Part shown: positions 31,574 to 40,884 of the stretch, one piece after another
Layout: every line of letters starts with the position of its first letter
Numbering within the stretch: position 1 is the first letter of the stretch
NCBI RefSeq assembly: GCF_031179385.1
Contig: NZ_JAPSHV010000011.1
Coordinates: 1-41,163, forward strand
Reading direction: 5' to 3'
Source: Arthrobacter sp.
Lineage (GTDB): Bacteria > Actinomycetota > Actinomycetes > Actinomycetales > Micrococcaceae
DNA length: 41,163 nucleotides
Notes under the pieces: generated by a model
What the model was told of the DNA's origin: nothing
Database searches by the model: none
The model's input: only the letters and a program-made list of their open reading frames with translations
Made by a program: the position numbers and the translations under genes

Positions 31574-32839
31574 CTAACGCCGGGCGGCCGGCTCCTCCGA
31601 GGCTTCGAGGGCTTGCCAGCCTCCCTTGCGGAACACAGGCGTGCCCAGCAGAAGCACGACGACGGTAAGTAAGACAGCGCCGAGCATGACCACCGACATG
31701 GACGTGGCGTTGCCGCCGAGCAGGCCTACCACCGGGCTCACGATTCCGGCCACCCCGGACTGAAGGGCGCCGATGACGGCGGCCGCCGTGCCGGCCATGT
31801 GGCCGTACGAGTTGAGCGCGAGAACTGAGGCGTTCGCCGGGATCATCCCCTGGGTTCCAAGAACCAGCCACAGGCACGCGATCAAACCGACCACGCCACC
31901 GAATCCAGTGGCCGCAACCACAACCAGGATGACCGCGAAGACCAGCTGGGCGACGGCGGCAGTGCGCAGAAGCCGGGCAGGGGCGACCTTCCGGACGAGC
32001 GCTGCGTTCACCTGTGCTGACAGCACCAGCGCCAGGCCGTTCAAAGCGAAAATCAGGGCGAACTCCGCCTGGCTCAGCCCGTACTGGTCCTGAAACACGA
32101 AGGGGGATCCCACTACGTAGCTCATGATCACGCCGAGGCCGAGTCCGGGAATGACGGCAAGGGACATGAAGCGGACGTTCCTGAGCAGGTGCCAGTACCC
32201 GCCCGCGACGTGCCGGAGGTGGGCCGGTCGTCGTCGTTCCTCGGGAAGCGTCTCGGGCATGAACCGCCACACGATCACGACGAGTACGGCGCCGATCAGG
32301 GCCAGGGCGTAGAAAACTGCACGCCACTCCCACAGGCCCGCGACCGCCTGACCGATGGTGGGCGCGAACAGCGGGGCCACACCGATCACGAGCATGAGGC
32401 GGGAAAGTAGGCGGGCGGCATCGGAGCCAACGAACCTGTCGCGGATGACCGCTATGGCGACGACGGCAGCTGCCGCGTTGAAGAACCCCTGCAGAACGCG
32501 CAGGACGATGAGCGTGCCGATGTCGGGCGCAACCGAGCAGAGCAGCGAGATGACCACGTGCAGCATGATGCCGACGATGAGCGGGAGCCTTCGTCCGAAC
32601 CGGTCGGAGAGCGGCCCGATCACCAGCTGGCCTACGCCGCCGCCGAGGAGCATCCCGGAGAGGGTGAACTGCACGGCCGCCTGGCTGGCCCTGAGGTCCT
32701 CGGCTACAGCAGGAAGCGAGGGCAGGTACATGTCGGTGGTGACGGCCGGGAGCGCGGCCAATGCCCCCAGCATCAGGATGTACTTGATGCCGGGAATATA
32801 ACGGGGAGGGTGGGCCTGGGACGCAGGCGGTTGAGTCAC
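31574..32839 (-). CDS. Bcr/CflA-family multidrug MFS exporter
   Basis: Twelve-helix drug:H+ antiporter of 421 residues. Seen: LPALPAVTTDMYLPSLPAVAEDL (~32-53) with the conserved DMYLP motif of the Bcr/CflA group, MFS motif A GPLSDRFGRRLPLI (~76-90), RVLQGFFNAAAAVVAIAVIRD (~113-135, motif B) and GWLFAP-like segments. Known for the family: export of bicyclomycin, sulfonamides or chloramphenicol, among others; the real substrate here is unknown. GTG start at 32839 with a TACAGT box 7 nt upstream (leaderless). No regulator gene adjoins it. Confidence 0.9.
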   Translation of the reverse strand: MTQPPASQAHPPRYIPGIKYILMLGALAALPAVTTDMYLPSLPAVAEDLRASQAAVQFTLSGMLLGGGVGQLVIGPLSDRFGRRLPLIVGIMLHVVISLLCSVAPDIGTLIVLRVLQGFFNAAAAVVAIAVIRDRFVGSDAARLLSRLMLVIGVAPLFAPTIGQAVAGLWEWRAVFYALALIGAVLVVIVWRFMPETLPEERRRPAHLRHVAGGYWHLLRNVRFMSLAVIPGLGLGVIMSYVVGSPFVFQDQYGLSQAEFALIFALNGLALVLSAQVNAALVRKVAPARLLRTAAVAQLVFAVILVVVAATGFGGVVGLIACLWLVLGTQGMIPANASVLALNSYGHMAGTAAAVIGALQSGVAGIVSPVVGLLGGNATSMSVVMLGAVLLTVVVLLLGTPVFRKGGWQALEASEEPAARR

Positions 32840-32846
32840 CCGATTA

Positions 32847-32852
32847 ACTGTA
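32847..32852 (-). promoter_or_regulatory. leaderless -10 box of Bcr/CflA gene
   Basis: TACAGT on the minus strand, 7 nt before the GTG at 32839. Confidence 0.5.
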
Positions 32853-32916
32853 GGCCGATTTGTGGCCCCGTGGTGGATTGTTGAAACGTTACGGCAGGCT
32901 CAAGACCGGGTGCGGA

Positions 32917-32922
32917 TAGGGT
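32917..32922 (+). promoter_or_regulatory. leaderless -10 box of ABC/DUF6297 operon
   Basis: TAGGGT, preceded by TGCGGA, 6 nt before the GTG at 32929. The GGAGGA between box and start is too close to the GTG for a normal Shine-Dalgarno. Confidence 0.45.
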
Positions 32923-32928
32923 GGAGGA

Positions 32929-33618
32929 GTGACTGTACGGGGGACTGTCCTGGAGGCTGAGCGCCTTCTTGTCGGGTACGCGGGAGCGCCTGTCTGCGGC
33001 GAAATTACCGTGTCTGTCGCTGCCGGGGAGGTGCTCGGCGTCGTTGGTTTCAACGGTGCGGGCAAGTCGACGGCGGCCCGCACACTGGCGGGGCGTCAAG
33101 TGCCCATCTCGGGTGACGTGAAGGTGCATGGACTACTGGCCAACCCGGACGCCGTTCCCTTCCGCCGGGAGGTGTCCGCCGTCTTTGATGAGGATCTCTT
33201 CTTTCCGTCCCTGACTGTGCGCGAACACCTGTTGCTGGTGGCCCGTGGCCATTCGCTGCCCGAGCCGGAAGCCTCTGTGGAGGAGGAGCTGACCTTCTTT
33301 GGTCTCCACGCCCGCGCCGACGTCGTACCCGAGTCACTCTCCTCAGGACAGCGCCGGCGCACCCTCCTCGCCGCCGGACTGATGCGTCCCGCGTCGCTGC
33401 TCATCCTCGACGAACCGGAACAGCGGCTGGACCCAGTGATGCGTGAAGCGCTCGGCCGTCGAATCCGCACCATGGCCGACAACGGCACAGCTGTGGTGCT
33501 CGTGACGCACGACCCGCAGCTGCTCAGGGACACAGCCTCGTCCTGCCTGGTCATCGACGACGAGGTGACACTCGGAGCACCCGATGCGGGGGCGGCCATC
33601 ATCGCGGGCTCCCGATGA
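32929..33618 (+). CDS. ABC transporter ATP-binding protein paired with DUF6297
   Basis: Nucleotide-binding subunit of 229 residues. Walker A GFNGAGKST at 40-48, signature LSSGQ at 137-141, Walker B LLILDE at 157-162 with a catalytic glutamate, and His switch H194 in LVTHD. Where most ABC ATPases have the Q-loop, this protein reads SAVFDEDLFFP (83-93) with no glutamine. The start is GTG. Its stop overlaps the start of the membrane protein gene by 4 nt (ATGA), so the two form a transporter or membrane-signalling pair. Substrate unknown. Confidence 0.88.
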   Translation: MTVRGTVLEAERLLVGYAGAPVCGEITVSVAAGEVLGVVGFNGAGKSTAARTLAGRQVPISGDVKVHGLLANPDAVPFRREVSAVFDEDLFFPSLTVREHLLLVARGHSLPEPEASVEEELTFFGLHARADVVPESLSSGQRRRTLLAAGLMRPASLLILDEPEQRLDPVMREALGRRIRTMADNGTAVVLVTHDPQLLRDTASSCLVIDDEVTLGAPDAGAAIIAGSR

Positions 33619-35150
33619 CCGCTCTTGCCGAACCGCACCCGGCGGTCGACCGGGCTGAAGAAATTGTCCGCTTCACCCGGTGGTCCGCCCGCCGTTACAA
33701 CCGCGCCCGCACCTCGCTGCCCGACCTGTTCGTCGACGTCTACGTCAGCGTGCTTGCGTTGGGCTGCGCGGCCGCCCTTGCGGTTTCCTTCGTTCTGGCC
33801 CTGCGGGGTGAGTTCGCGAAACGTGCCACGTCCGACGGCGGCCTCATCACCGACCCGGTGTTTGTCCTGCCCAGCCAGGCGCTTGAGATGATGTTGACGT
33901 TCACTGCGCTCGCCGCCGTCGTCGTGCTGTCCCGACGGCTGGGACCGCTTGCCCTCGGGGGACCGGAGAGCGCGTGGTGGCTCTCCCTGCCGCTGGACCG
34001 CCGGCCCATGGTGTGGGGGCCGTACCTGCGCAGGACCGCCCTGTCGGGCGCCGGCGCAGCCGCGGTGTACGCGCCGTTCAGCATCCTCACCGCGCTTGAA
34101 CGCAGCCCGCTGACGCACGCGTATGCCGCTGCCACGTTCGGGGCGGCTGTCGCAGCGGTGATCGGCATCGCCGGGCTGCTTCAGGAACGTCCCGGTGCGG
34201 TCGGACTGAAGGTGGCGGCCGGCGTCGTTGTGGCAGGCGGTGCGGTGGGTGCTGCTCTCGTGCCATCGATATGGACTGCAGGCGCCGCCGTGGTGCTGGC
34301 CGTTCTTCTGGTGGCCCTGGTTTCGCCGCGGGCCGGTCTTGTGCCCGGCTCGGAGCTGGCACGTGCGGGCGCGGTGTCCGGGCACGTGGGAGCCTCGTTC
34401 TACTTCATGGATACCAACGAGTTGCTGCGTGCTGTACGCGCGGAGAACCGGGCAGCTCATCGCCGCGGCTCCCGGTTCTTCGCCCGACCCTCCCGACGGC
34501 CGTTCGCGGCGCTGCTGCGCGCCGACATCGTCGCGTTCGTGCGCTTGCACCCGCTACCGACGACGGCGGTGCTTTGGCTGGTCGCCTGTGCTGCGGTGAT
34601 GATGGTGGACGGCGGGCTGCCGCTGTTCGCGCAGCTGGCGGTTCTGGGAATCGCGGGATGCGCTGCATCCTCCGGCTTCGGGGCAGTGGCGCGGAGGGCG
34701 GCGCTGGTGCCGGAACTTGATGGGCTGGTTCCCGTGAGCGCCGCTTTGGTTCGAACCAGCCGGGCGTTCATGCCCGCCGTCGTCATGACGTTGTGGATGA
34801 TCCTGCTCGGTGCCGTGCTGGTGGTCCTTGGCGCGGCGGGACCGATGCTCATCCTGCTGACAGGACTCGCCGGGATCGGGATGGGCGCGGGAACGGTGCG
34901 AGGCGCCACGAGGCCTTCGACCGACTGGTCTGCGCCACCGGTTGAGACTCCGTTCGGTCCGGTTCCCCGAGCGCAACTGGCGTCGCTCATGCGCGGAGTT
35001 GACGTGACGGTATTGAGCCTGATGCCGGTCCTGCTCACCCTCTACCTCGGAGCCGTGGCGCTGCCGGTGCTACTGGTGCAGGGCGTGATCAGCGTCGTCG
35101 TATTTCTTGTGGTGGCGATGACGAACCCGCATGACAAAGCTAGCGCTTGA
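33615..35150 (+). CDS. DUF6297-like multi-span membrane protein
   Basis: A 511-residue membrane protein with about ten to twelve hydrophobic segments, arranged in two halves around a soluble stretch (~255-300, rich in Arg). The N-terminus (RFTRWSARRYNRARTSLPDLFVDVYVSVL) recalls the DUF6297 family of actinobacteria, which is regularly found beside an ABC ATPase and has no assigned function; this is from memory, not a search. It is probably the permease of the pair, exporting an unknown substrate. Its last 11 nt overlap the end of the convergent small membrane protein gene. Confidence 0.8.
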   Translation: MTALAEPHPAVDRAEEIVRFTRWSARRYNRARTSLPDLFVDVYVSVLALGCAAALAVSFVLALRGEFAKRATSDGGLITDPVFVLPSQALEMMLTFTALAAVVVLSRRLGPLALGGPESAWWLSLPLDRRPMVWGPYLRRTALSGAGAAAVYAPFSILTALERSPLTHAYAAATFGAAVAAVIGIAGLLQERPGAVGLKVAAGVVVAGGAVGAALVPSIWTAGAAVVLAVLLVALVSPRAGLVPGSELARAGAVSGHVGASFYFMDTNELLRAVRAENRAAHRRGSRFFARPSRRPFAALLRADIVAFVRLHPLPTTAVLWLVACAAVMMVDGGLPLFAQLAVLGIAGCAASSGFGAVARRAALVPELDGLVPVSAALVRTSRAFMPAVVMTLWMILLGAVLVVLGAAGPMLILLTGLAGIGMGAGTVRGATRPSTDWSAPPVETPFGPVPRAQLASLMRGVDVTVLSLMPVLLTLYLGAVALPVLLVQGVISVVVFLVVAMTNPHDKASA

Positions 35151-35358
35151 GGTCCCGGCTCAGGTCGCGCCTGCGCATCCGCTCCCCGAGGAAGAACATG
35201 GTGAGTCCCTCCGCCAGGAGGAACGCTCCGACGGCGACGAGGAACCAGTCGAGTCCGGTGCCCGTGCCGTTGATGAGGTCGCGCACCGGCAGCACGAACA
35301 GGAAGAAGCCGGCGAGCAGCGATGTGCCACCCGTGAGCAGAAGCTTGGTATAGGTCAT
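35140..35358 (-). CDS. small two-span membrane protein (72 aa)
   Basis: Two membrane helices (~5-25 and ~38-57) joined by a short loop (RDLINGTGTGLD), followed by a basic cytoplasmic tail (GERMRRRDLSRDLKR). No known domain. The ATG at 35358 is preferred to one 11 codons upstream because AAGGGGA lies 6-7 nt before it. It ends within the 3' end of the convergent DUF6297 gene. Confidence 0.72.
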   Translation of the reverse strand: MTYTKLLLTGGTSLLAGFFLFVLPVRDLINGTGTGLDWFLVAVGAFLLAEGLTMFFLGERMRRRDLSRDLKR

Positions 35359-35421
35359 GACGTTCCCCTTGGAGCTGGTTACTCCATTCAAACAGCCGTA
35401 CCGGAAGCTTGGAAGCGAAAC

Positions 35422-37458
35422 CTAGACCGGGTCCGCAGCGGCCGCGAACTGGCTCATGTACAAGCGGTAATACGCACCCTGCGCTTCCAGGAGCTGCGCG
35501 TGGTTGCCCTGCTCCACGATCCGGCCCTCCTCCATCACCAGGATGATGTCCGCATCACGGATGGTGGACAGGCGGTGGGCAATGACGAAGCTGGTCCGGT
35601 CGGTCCGCAGCGCCGCCATGGCATGCTGCACCAGCAACTCCGTCCGGGTGTCGACCGAGCTGGTGGCCTCATCCAGGATCAGCAGTGACGGGTTGGCGAG
35701 GAAGGCACGGGCGATCGTGATCAGCTGCTTCTCGCCTGCACTGACGTTGTTCCCTTCTTCATCGATGACGGTTTCATAGCCGTCAGGCAGCGCGCGCACG
35801 AACCGGTCCACGTAAGTTGCCTTCGCCGCTTCCATCACCTGTTCCTTGGTGGCGTCCAGGTTGCCGTAGCGGATGTTCTCGTAGATCGAGCCCCCGAACA
35901 GCCAGGCGTCCTGCAGCACCATGCCGACCTTGGAGCGCAGCTCGGCGCGGCTGATGTGCGTGATGTCCACGCCGTCCACGGTGATGCGCCCTGAATTAAG
36001 CTCGTAGAAGCGCATGACGAGGTTAACCAGCGTTGTCTTGCCCGCACCGGTCGGGCCTACGATCGCCACCGTCTCACCCGGACTTGCCTCGAAGGACAGG
36101 TCCTCGATGAGCGGCTTGTCGGGGGAGTAGCTGAAGCTGACCCGCTCGAACTCGACATGGCCTGTGGTCCGCTCGGGCAGGGATTCGGTCGCCGTGTCCG
36201 GATCTTGCTCATCGGCGTCGAGCAGTTCGAAGACGCGTTCCGCGGACGCCACGCCGGACTGCAGCATGTTGGCCATGCCCGCCATCTGGCTCAGCGGTTG
36301 ATTGAACTCGCGGGAATACTGGATGAAGGCGGTGGCCTCGCCGAGGGTCATTGAACCGGACGCCACGCGCAATCCGCCCACCACCGCGATGCCGACGTAG
36401 GACAGGTAGGAGATGAACTGCATGACCGGCATGATCATGCCGGAGACAAACTGTGCGCCGAAGGACGCCTTGTAGAGGTCGTCGTTCTTCTGGTCGAAGA
36501 TCTCCAGCGATTCCTTCTCCCGGCCGAACACCCGCACCAGGTCGTGGCCGCTGAAGGACTCTTCGATATGTCCGTTGAGCTGCCCGGTGTGCTTCCACTG
36601 TTCCGCGAAAAGCTTCTGGCTGCGCACACCGATCATCCCGGCACCGAGGGCCGACAGGGGCAGCGCAACCAGGGCGATGAGCGCAAGCTGCCAGGAGACC
36701 ACGAACATCATGACGGTGATGCCGATCAGGCTCAGCGCCGACATGATGAGCTGCGCGAACGCCTGCTGCAGGGCCTGCTGGACGTTGTCGACGTCGTTGG
36801 TCACTCGGGAGAGCAGGTCGCCTCGCTGCCGGGTGTCGAAGTAGTTCAGGGGGAGGCGGTTCAGCTTCGCCTCCACGTCGCGGCGGAGGTTGTAGACCAC
36901 CCGCATGACCACTTTGTTCAGCAGGTAGCCCTGGAGCCACATGAACAGGGAGGCGACAAGGTACATGCCGAGCACGATGTAGATCAGGCGCCCCAGCAAG
37001 CCGAAGTCGATACCCACACCCGGGGTCACTTCCATGCCGGTCAGCATGTCCGCGAACTGGTCCTGCCCCTCAGCACGCAGCCCCTCGATGACCTGCTCCT
37101 GGCTCACGCCGCTGGGCAGGTTGCTGCTGATGACACCGCTGAAGATGACATCCATGGCGCTTCCCAGCACCCGAGGCGCAATGACATTGAGTACGACGGC
37201 GATGACCACCATCGCGAGTACCACCACGATGGCTGCCTTCTCCGGGGCCAGCAGGCCAAAGAGTCGCTTGGCGGAGGGCCAGAAGTGCTTGGCCTTCTTG
37301 GCCGGGACGCCGCCGAACATGTCGCCGTCAGCTTCAGAGGGACGGAATTCCTCGTCGAGCACCTGCGATTCAGCATCCGCCGCCGCACCCGGAGTAGGGG
37401 CGACCACCGGGTCGATGGTCCGGTCTGCGTCGGAACGGAGGTCTTTGTCGGTGCTCAT
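35422..37458 (-). CDS. heterodimeric ABC exporter subunit (consensus-type NBD residues)
   Basis: Type IV ABC half-transporter of 678 residues: a hydrophilic N-terminus (1-~60), six membrane helices (~75-375, with a larger loop at ~110-150), then the ATPase domain. Walker A GPTGAGKTT from 468, signature VSAGEKQ at 572-578 (a variant of LSGGQ), Walker B LLILDE at 592-597 with catalytic E597, and His switch H628. Its start overlaps the stop of the partner gene by 4 nt (ATGA), so the two are made together. This type exports drugs, lipids or peptides; substrate unknown. Confidence 0.93.
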   Translation of the reverse strand: MSTDKDLRSDADRTIDPVVAPTPGAAADAESQVLDEEFRPSEADGDMFGGVPAKKAKHFWPSAKRLFGLLAPEKAAIVVVLAMVVIAVVLNVIAPRVLGSAMDVIFSGVISSNLPSGVSQEQVIEGLRAEGQDQFADMLTGMEVTPGVGIDFGLLGRLIYIVLGMYLVASLFMWLQGYLLNKVVMRVVYNLRRDVEAKLNRLPLNYFDTRQRGDLLSRVTNDVDNVQQALQQAFAQLIMSALSLIGITVMMFVVSWQLALIALVALPLSALGAGMIGVRSQKLFAEQWKHTGQLNGHIEESFSGHDLVRVFGREKESLEIFDQKNDDLYKASFGAQFVSGMIMPVMQFISYLSYVGIAVVGGLRVASGSMTLGEATAFIQYSREFNQPLSQMAGMANMLQSGVASAERVFELLDADEQDPDTATESLPERTTGHVEFERVSFSYSPDKPLIEDLSFEASPGETVAIVGPTGAGKTTLVNLVMRFYELNSGRITVDGVDITHISRAELRSKVGMVLQDAWLFGGSIYENIRYGNLDATKEQVMEAAKATYVDRFVRALPDGYETVIDEEGNNVSAGEKQLITIARAFLANPSLLILDEATSSVDTRTELLVQHAMAALRTDRTSFVIAHRLSTIRDADIILVMEEGRIVEQGNHAQLLEAQGAYYRLYMSQFAAAADPV

Positions 37459-39188
37459 GCCACTTCCTCCGCGGTAGTCTGCGATTCCACGATCTCCTGA
37501 TAGGTCGGAGAAATCTCGAGCAACTCCTCGTGCGTACCGCGGGCGACGATTTCACCGTGTTCCATGACCAGGATCTGGTCGGCCTCGGTGATGGTGGTGA
37601 CGCGCTGGGCAACGATGATGACTGTGGCGTCGTTGGTTTTCGGCTTCAACGCCGCACGCAGCCGCGAATCAGTGGTGACGTCGAGTGCCGAGAACGAGTC
37701 ATCGAAGAGGTACACCTTGGGCTTTGCCACGAGGGCCCTCGCGATGCAGAGCCGTTGGCGTTGACCGCCGGACACGTTCGTTCCTCCCTGTGACACCCGC
37801 GCCTCGAGCCCGTGTTCTTTTGCCTGTACGAAATCTGCCGCCTGGGCGACCGTAAGGGCGTCCCAGAGGTCGTCGTCGTGCGCGTTCGGGTTGCCGAACC
37901 GCAGGTTGTGCGCGATGGTGCCCGAGAACAGGTAGGGGCGCTGGGGTACCAGCGCCACGCGCTCGGTAATGTCCCTGCGGGCCATATCGGTGACGGGGAT
38001 TCCGTCCAGCAGGACCTGGCCGCCGCCGACGTCAAAGAGCCTCGGCAGCATACTGATCAGCGTGCTCTTTCCTGCGCCGGTGCTCCCGACGATTGCCGTG
38101 GTCTGGCCAGGGCGGGCCGTGAAGCTGATGTTGTTCAGGACGGGCGCCTCGGCCCCCGGGTAGGCGAAGGTGACGTTACGGAACTCGACCACGCCGGCCT
38201 TGCTGGCCGGCTGCAGCGGCTGGTCCGACTCGTGAATCGCCGGTTCGGTGTCCAGCACCTCGCCGATGCGCTCGGCACAAACGGATGCGCGGGGGATCAT
38301 CATCGCCATGAACGTCCCCATCATGACTGCCACCAGGATCTGCAGGAGGTACTGCAGGAAGGCGGTCAGGGCGCCCACCTCCATTTCACCTGCGTCTACC
38401 CGCAGGCCGCCGAACCACAGCACGGCCGCTGTGGCGAGGTGCAGGATCATGCCGATGGCCGGGAACATGAGGACGAACAGTGACCCCACCGCGAGCGAAA
38501 CATCCGTGAGCTCCCGGTTGGCCTTGCCGAAGCGCTTGGCTTCGTAGGGCTCGCGCACGAAGGCGCGGACCACGCGGATGCCGGTGATTTGCTCACGCAG
38601 CACCCCGTTGATGTTGTCGATCTTGACCTGCATGGTTCGGAACAGCGGCATAAGCCGCCAGACCAGGAACCCGACGACGACGAACAACGCCGGCACTGAC
38701 ACCCACACCAGCCAGGACAGCTCGAGGTCCTCACGCAGGGCCATGAAGATGCCGCCGATGCACATGATGGGGGCAGCGACCATGAAGTTCAGACCCATCA
38801 GCACGAGCATCTGCACCTGTTGGACATCATTGGTACCGCGGGTAATCAGGCTCGGGGCGCCGAAGGAACTGACTTCCTGGGCAGAGAAACCGGACACCCG
38901 GTGGAAGACGCTCTTGCGCACGTCCCGGCCCAACGCCATAGCGGCCTTCGACCCAAAGTAGACGGCGGCAATGGCAGCAGCAACCTGAATGAGGCTCACC
39001 CCGAGCATCACCATGCCCGTGTCCCAGATGTATCCGGTGTCGCCGCGGGCCACGCCCTCGTCGATGATCTGCGCGTTCAGGCTGGGCAGGTAGAGGGCAG
39101 CGATGGTCGACACCAGTTGCAGTGCAACCACTGCCAGGACTAGTGGCGCATAGGGCCGCAGGTAATGGCGGACCAATTTGATCAGCAT
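37455..39188 (-). CDS. heterodimeric ABC exporter subunit (degenerate NBD residues)
   Basis: Half-transporter of 577 residues with six membrane helices (~15-300) and a C-terminal ATPase. Walker A GSTGAGKST from 368, Q-loop VPQRPYL, signature VSGGQ at 472-476, but Walker B reads VYLFDD with D497 in place of the catalytic glutamate, and the His switch is Q528 (IVAQRV). These changes are the mark of the degenerate partner in heterodimers such as TM287/288, known in that family. It is the first gene of the pair; the intergenic region upstream (39189-39342) should carry the promoter. No regulator adjoins it. Confidence 0.93.
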   Translation of the reverse strand: MLIKLVRHYLRPYAPLVLAVVALQLVSTIAALYLPSLNAQIIDEGVARGDTGYIWDTGMVMLGVSLIQVAAAIAAVYFGSKAAMALGRDVRKSVFHRVSGFSAQEVSSFGAPSLITRGTNDVQQVQMLVLMGLNFMVAAPIMCIGGIFMALREDLELSWLVWVSVPALFVVVGFLVWRLMPLFRTMQVKIDNINGVLREQITGIRVVRAFVREPYEAKRFGKANRELTDVSLAVGSLFVLMFPAIGMILHLATAAVLWFGGLRVDAGEMEVGALTAFLQYLLQILVAVMMGTFMAMMIPRASVCAERIGEVLDTEPAIHESDQPLQPASKAGVVEFRNVTFAYPGAEAPVLNNISFTARPGQTTAIVGSTGAGKSTLISMLPRLFDVGGGQVLLDGIPVTDMARRDITERVALVPQRPYLFSGTIAHNLRFGNPNAHDDDLWDALTVAQAADFVQAKEHGLEARVSQGGTNVSGGQRQRLCIARALVAKPKVYLFDDSFSALDVTTDSRLRAALKPKTNDATVIIVAQRVTTITEADQILVMEHGEIVARGTHEELLEISPTYQEIVESQTTAEEVA

Positions 39189-39342
39189 GGAGCCGGTTCC
39201 TCGAATAGTGGGCTGACTGGCGGACGGCCTCTTGTGCTGAGGGGGGTGGCAGCCATGCTAAAGGCGCTAAACCACAAGAACCGCACTTCAGGTTAGTCCT
39301 GCGCCCCCGTCGGGACATCACCCGAAAGGAGGATCTGCGCGC

Positions 39343-40782
39343 TCAGCGTCGCTGGTTGGCTCCGAGGGAGACAGGGTTCACGAGCACACCGACTTCCTCC
39401 CGCATCCACCAGAGACCGGTCGCCCTCTTTTCCTCGCGCGTGGAGAAGCGGTACCGGAACATGCGAGCCCGGATATAGCGGGGGCGCTCGCCGTTGAACG
39501 GGTCGTGGCGGAGAAGCTTCAGGATCTTCGGGTCCGCTTCGAGGAGCTTCACGAGCAGCGGAGTGAACCAACCGCCGTCGGACCCCAAGGCCAGGAACCA
39601 CATGAGCCAGTCCAGACGGAGGTGGTACGGGGCATACTGGCGGGGCATCCGGCCAGGGTCACCGGGCTTGCCCTTGAACTCGTACTCTTCCCAGCGGGAG
39701 CCGGGTGCGCCGTCGTCGCGCGTTCCTTCAATGATCACCTCGTTCCGGACCTTCGTGACGCTGCCAAAGGCTCCGTAGGCGTTCACCAGATGGAAGCGGT
39801 TGAAGCTGGCGTTCATCAGCTGCCGCTTGGCGAACAGGTTGCGCAGCGGCGGCCAGCTCAGCCAGGCGATGAAAACGGTCATCAGCACGACGACGGCTGC
39901 AAACCAGACCGGCGTCGTGCTGTATGCGGGCGCGATAGCGAGGCCGAAGGCTTCGTAGAACGAATCCGGCACCGCGCCGAAGGCGAGGACGATCGTGATC
40001 CAGTTGAGCCACGCGAAGTTCCCCGAGACCACGAGCCACGCCTGGGTCACGATGATGATCACGGCCGCCCACCCGGCGACCGGCTGCGGCGCGAAGAGGA
40101 AGAACGGCACCACCAGCTGGGTGAAGTGGTTACCGGCGACCTCCATGCGGTGCAGCGGCTTCGGCAGGAGGTGGAAGAAGCGGCTGGCGGCGTTGGGCAT
40201 GGGCTGGGTTTCATGGTGGTAGTAGAGGGCGGTGAGATCACGCCAGGATCGGTCGCCGCGTATCTTGATCATGCCGGCGCCGAACTCCAGCCGGAACACC
40301 AGCCACCGGATGACCAGCAGCACCAGGAACGGCGGGGCCACCTCGTTGGATCCGAGGAACGCCACGAGGAACCCGGCCTCGAGCAACAGGCTCTCCCAAC
40401 CGAACCCGTAGAAGACCTGGCCGATGTTGACGACCGAAAGGTAGAGCCCCCACAGGATGAGGAACGCGAGCATCGGCAGCCATGGGGGTCCGGCCTGCGG
40501 GATTCCGAGCACAAGCAAAGCTGCGATCGCGACGCCGACCCAGCACACCGTCAACAGGAGCCGGTCGGAGTAACGCCAGCGGAAGAGCGTGGGCCCGGCA
40601 CGCTTCCCTGCCCGCTCGATGAACCGTGGCGCGGGCAGCAGCCCGTTCTCGCCGAGCAGCGCCGGGAACTGGTTGATGGCCGAGATGAAGGCGATGAGGT
40701 AGATGGCGGCGACCCCGCGCTGAAGTATCTGCCGCCCCACTTCGTATCCTTCGGCGTCGAGCACGCCGCTCAACCACTCCAT
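39343..40782 (-). CDS. lipase maturation factor-like membrane protein
   Basis: Integral membrane protein of 479 residues, LMF1-like, with several helices in the N-terminal ~340 residues and a soluble C-terminal region. Seen: RWLVFRLEFGAGMIKIRGDRSWRDLTALYYHHETQPMPN (~157 onward) and WEEYEFKGKPGDPGRMPRQYAPYHLRLDWLMWFLALG (~360-395), which are hallmarks of the family. In vertebrates LMF1 helps fold lipases in the ER; the bacterial role is unknown. ATG 40782 is chosen because homology starts with MEWLSGVLD; GGGAG lies 12 nt upstream. The frame stays open 33 codons further up without similarity. Confidence 0.87.
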   Translation of the reverse strand: MEWLSGVLDAEGYEVGRQILQRGVAAIYLIAFISAINQFPALLGENGLLPAPRFIERAGKRAGPTLFRWRYSDRLLLTVCWVGVAIAALLVLGIPQAGPPWLPMLAFLILWGLYLSVVNIGQVFYGFGWESLLLEAGFLVAFLGSNEVAPPFLVLLVIRWLVFRLEFGAGMIKIRGDRSWRDLTALYYHHETQPMPNAASRFFHLLPKPLHRMEVAGNHFTQLVVPFFLFAPQPVAGWAAVIIIVTQAWLVVSGNFAWLNWITIVLAFGAVPDSFYEAFGLAIAPAYSTTPVWFAAVVVLMTVFIAWLSWPPLRNLFAKRQLMNASFNRFHLVNAYGAFGSVTKVRNEVIIEGTRDDGAPGSRWEEYEFKGKPGDPGRMPRQYAPYHLRLDWLMWFLALGSDGGWFTPLLVKLLEADPKILKLLRHDPFNGERPRYIRARMFRYRFSTREEKRATGLWWMREEVGVLVNPVSLGANQRR

Positions 40783-40884
40783 GCTCCAACGAAACTCCCG
40801 TACAGGAGGGGGCGTCAAGGGGCACCGGCGGCTACTATTTCGGTACTCAAGCGGAAAGCCGCTGCCAACCTGGGGGCCCACATC

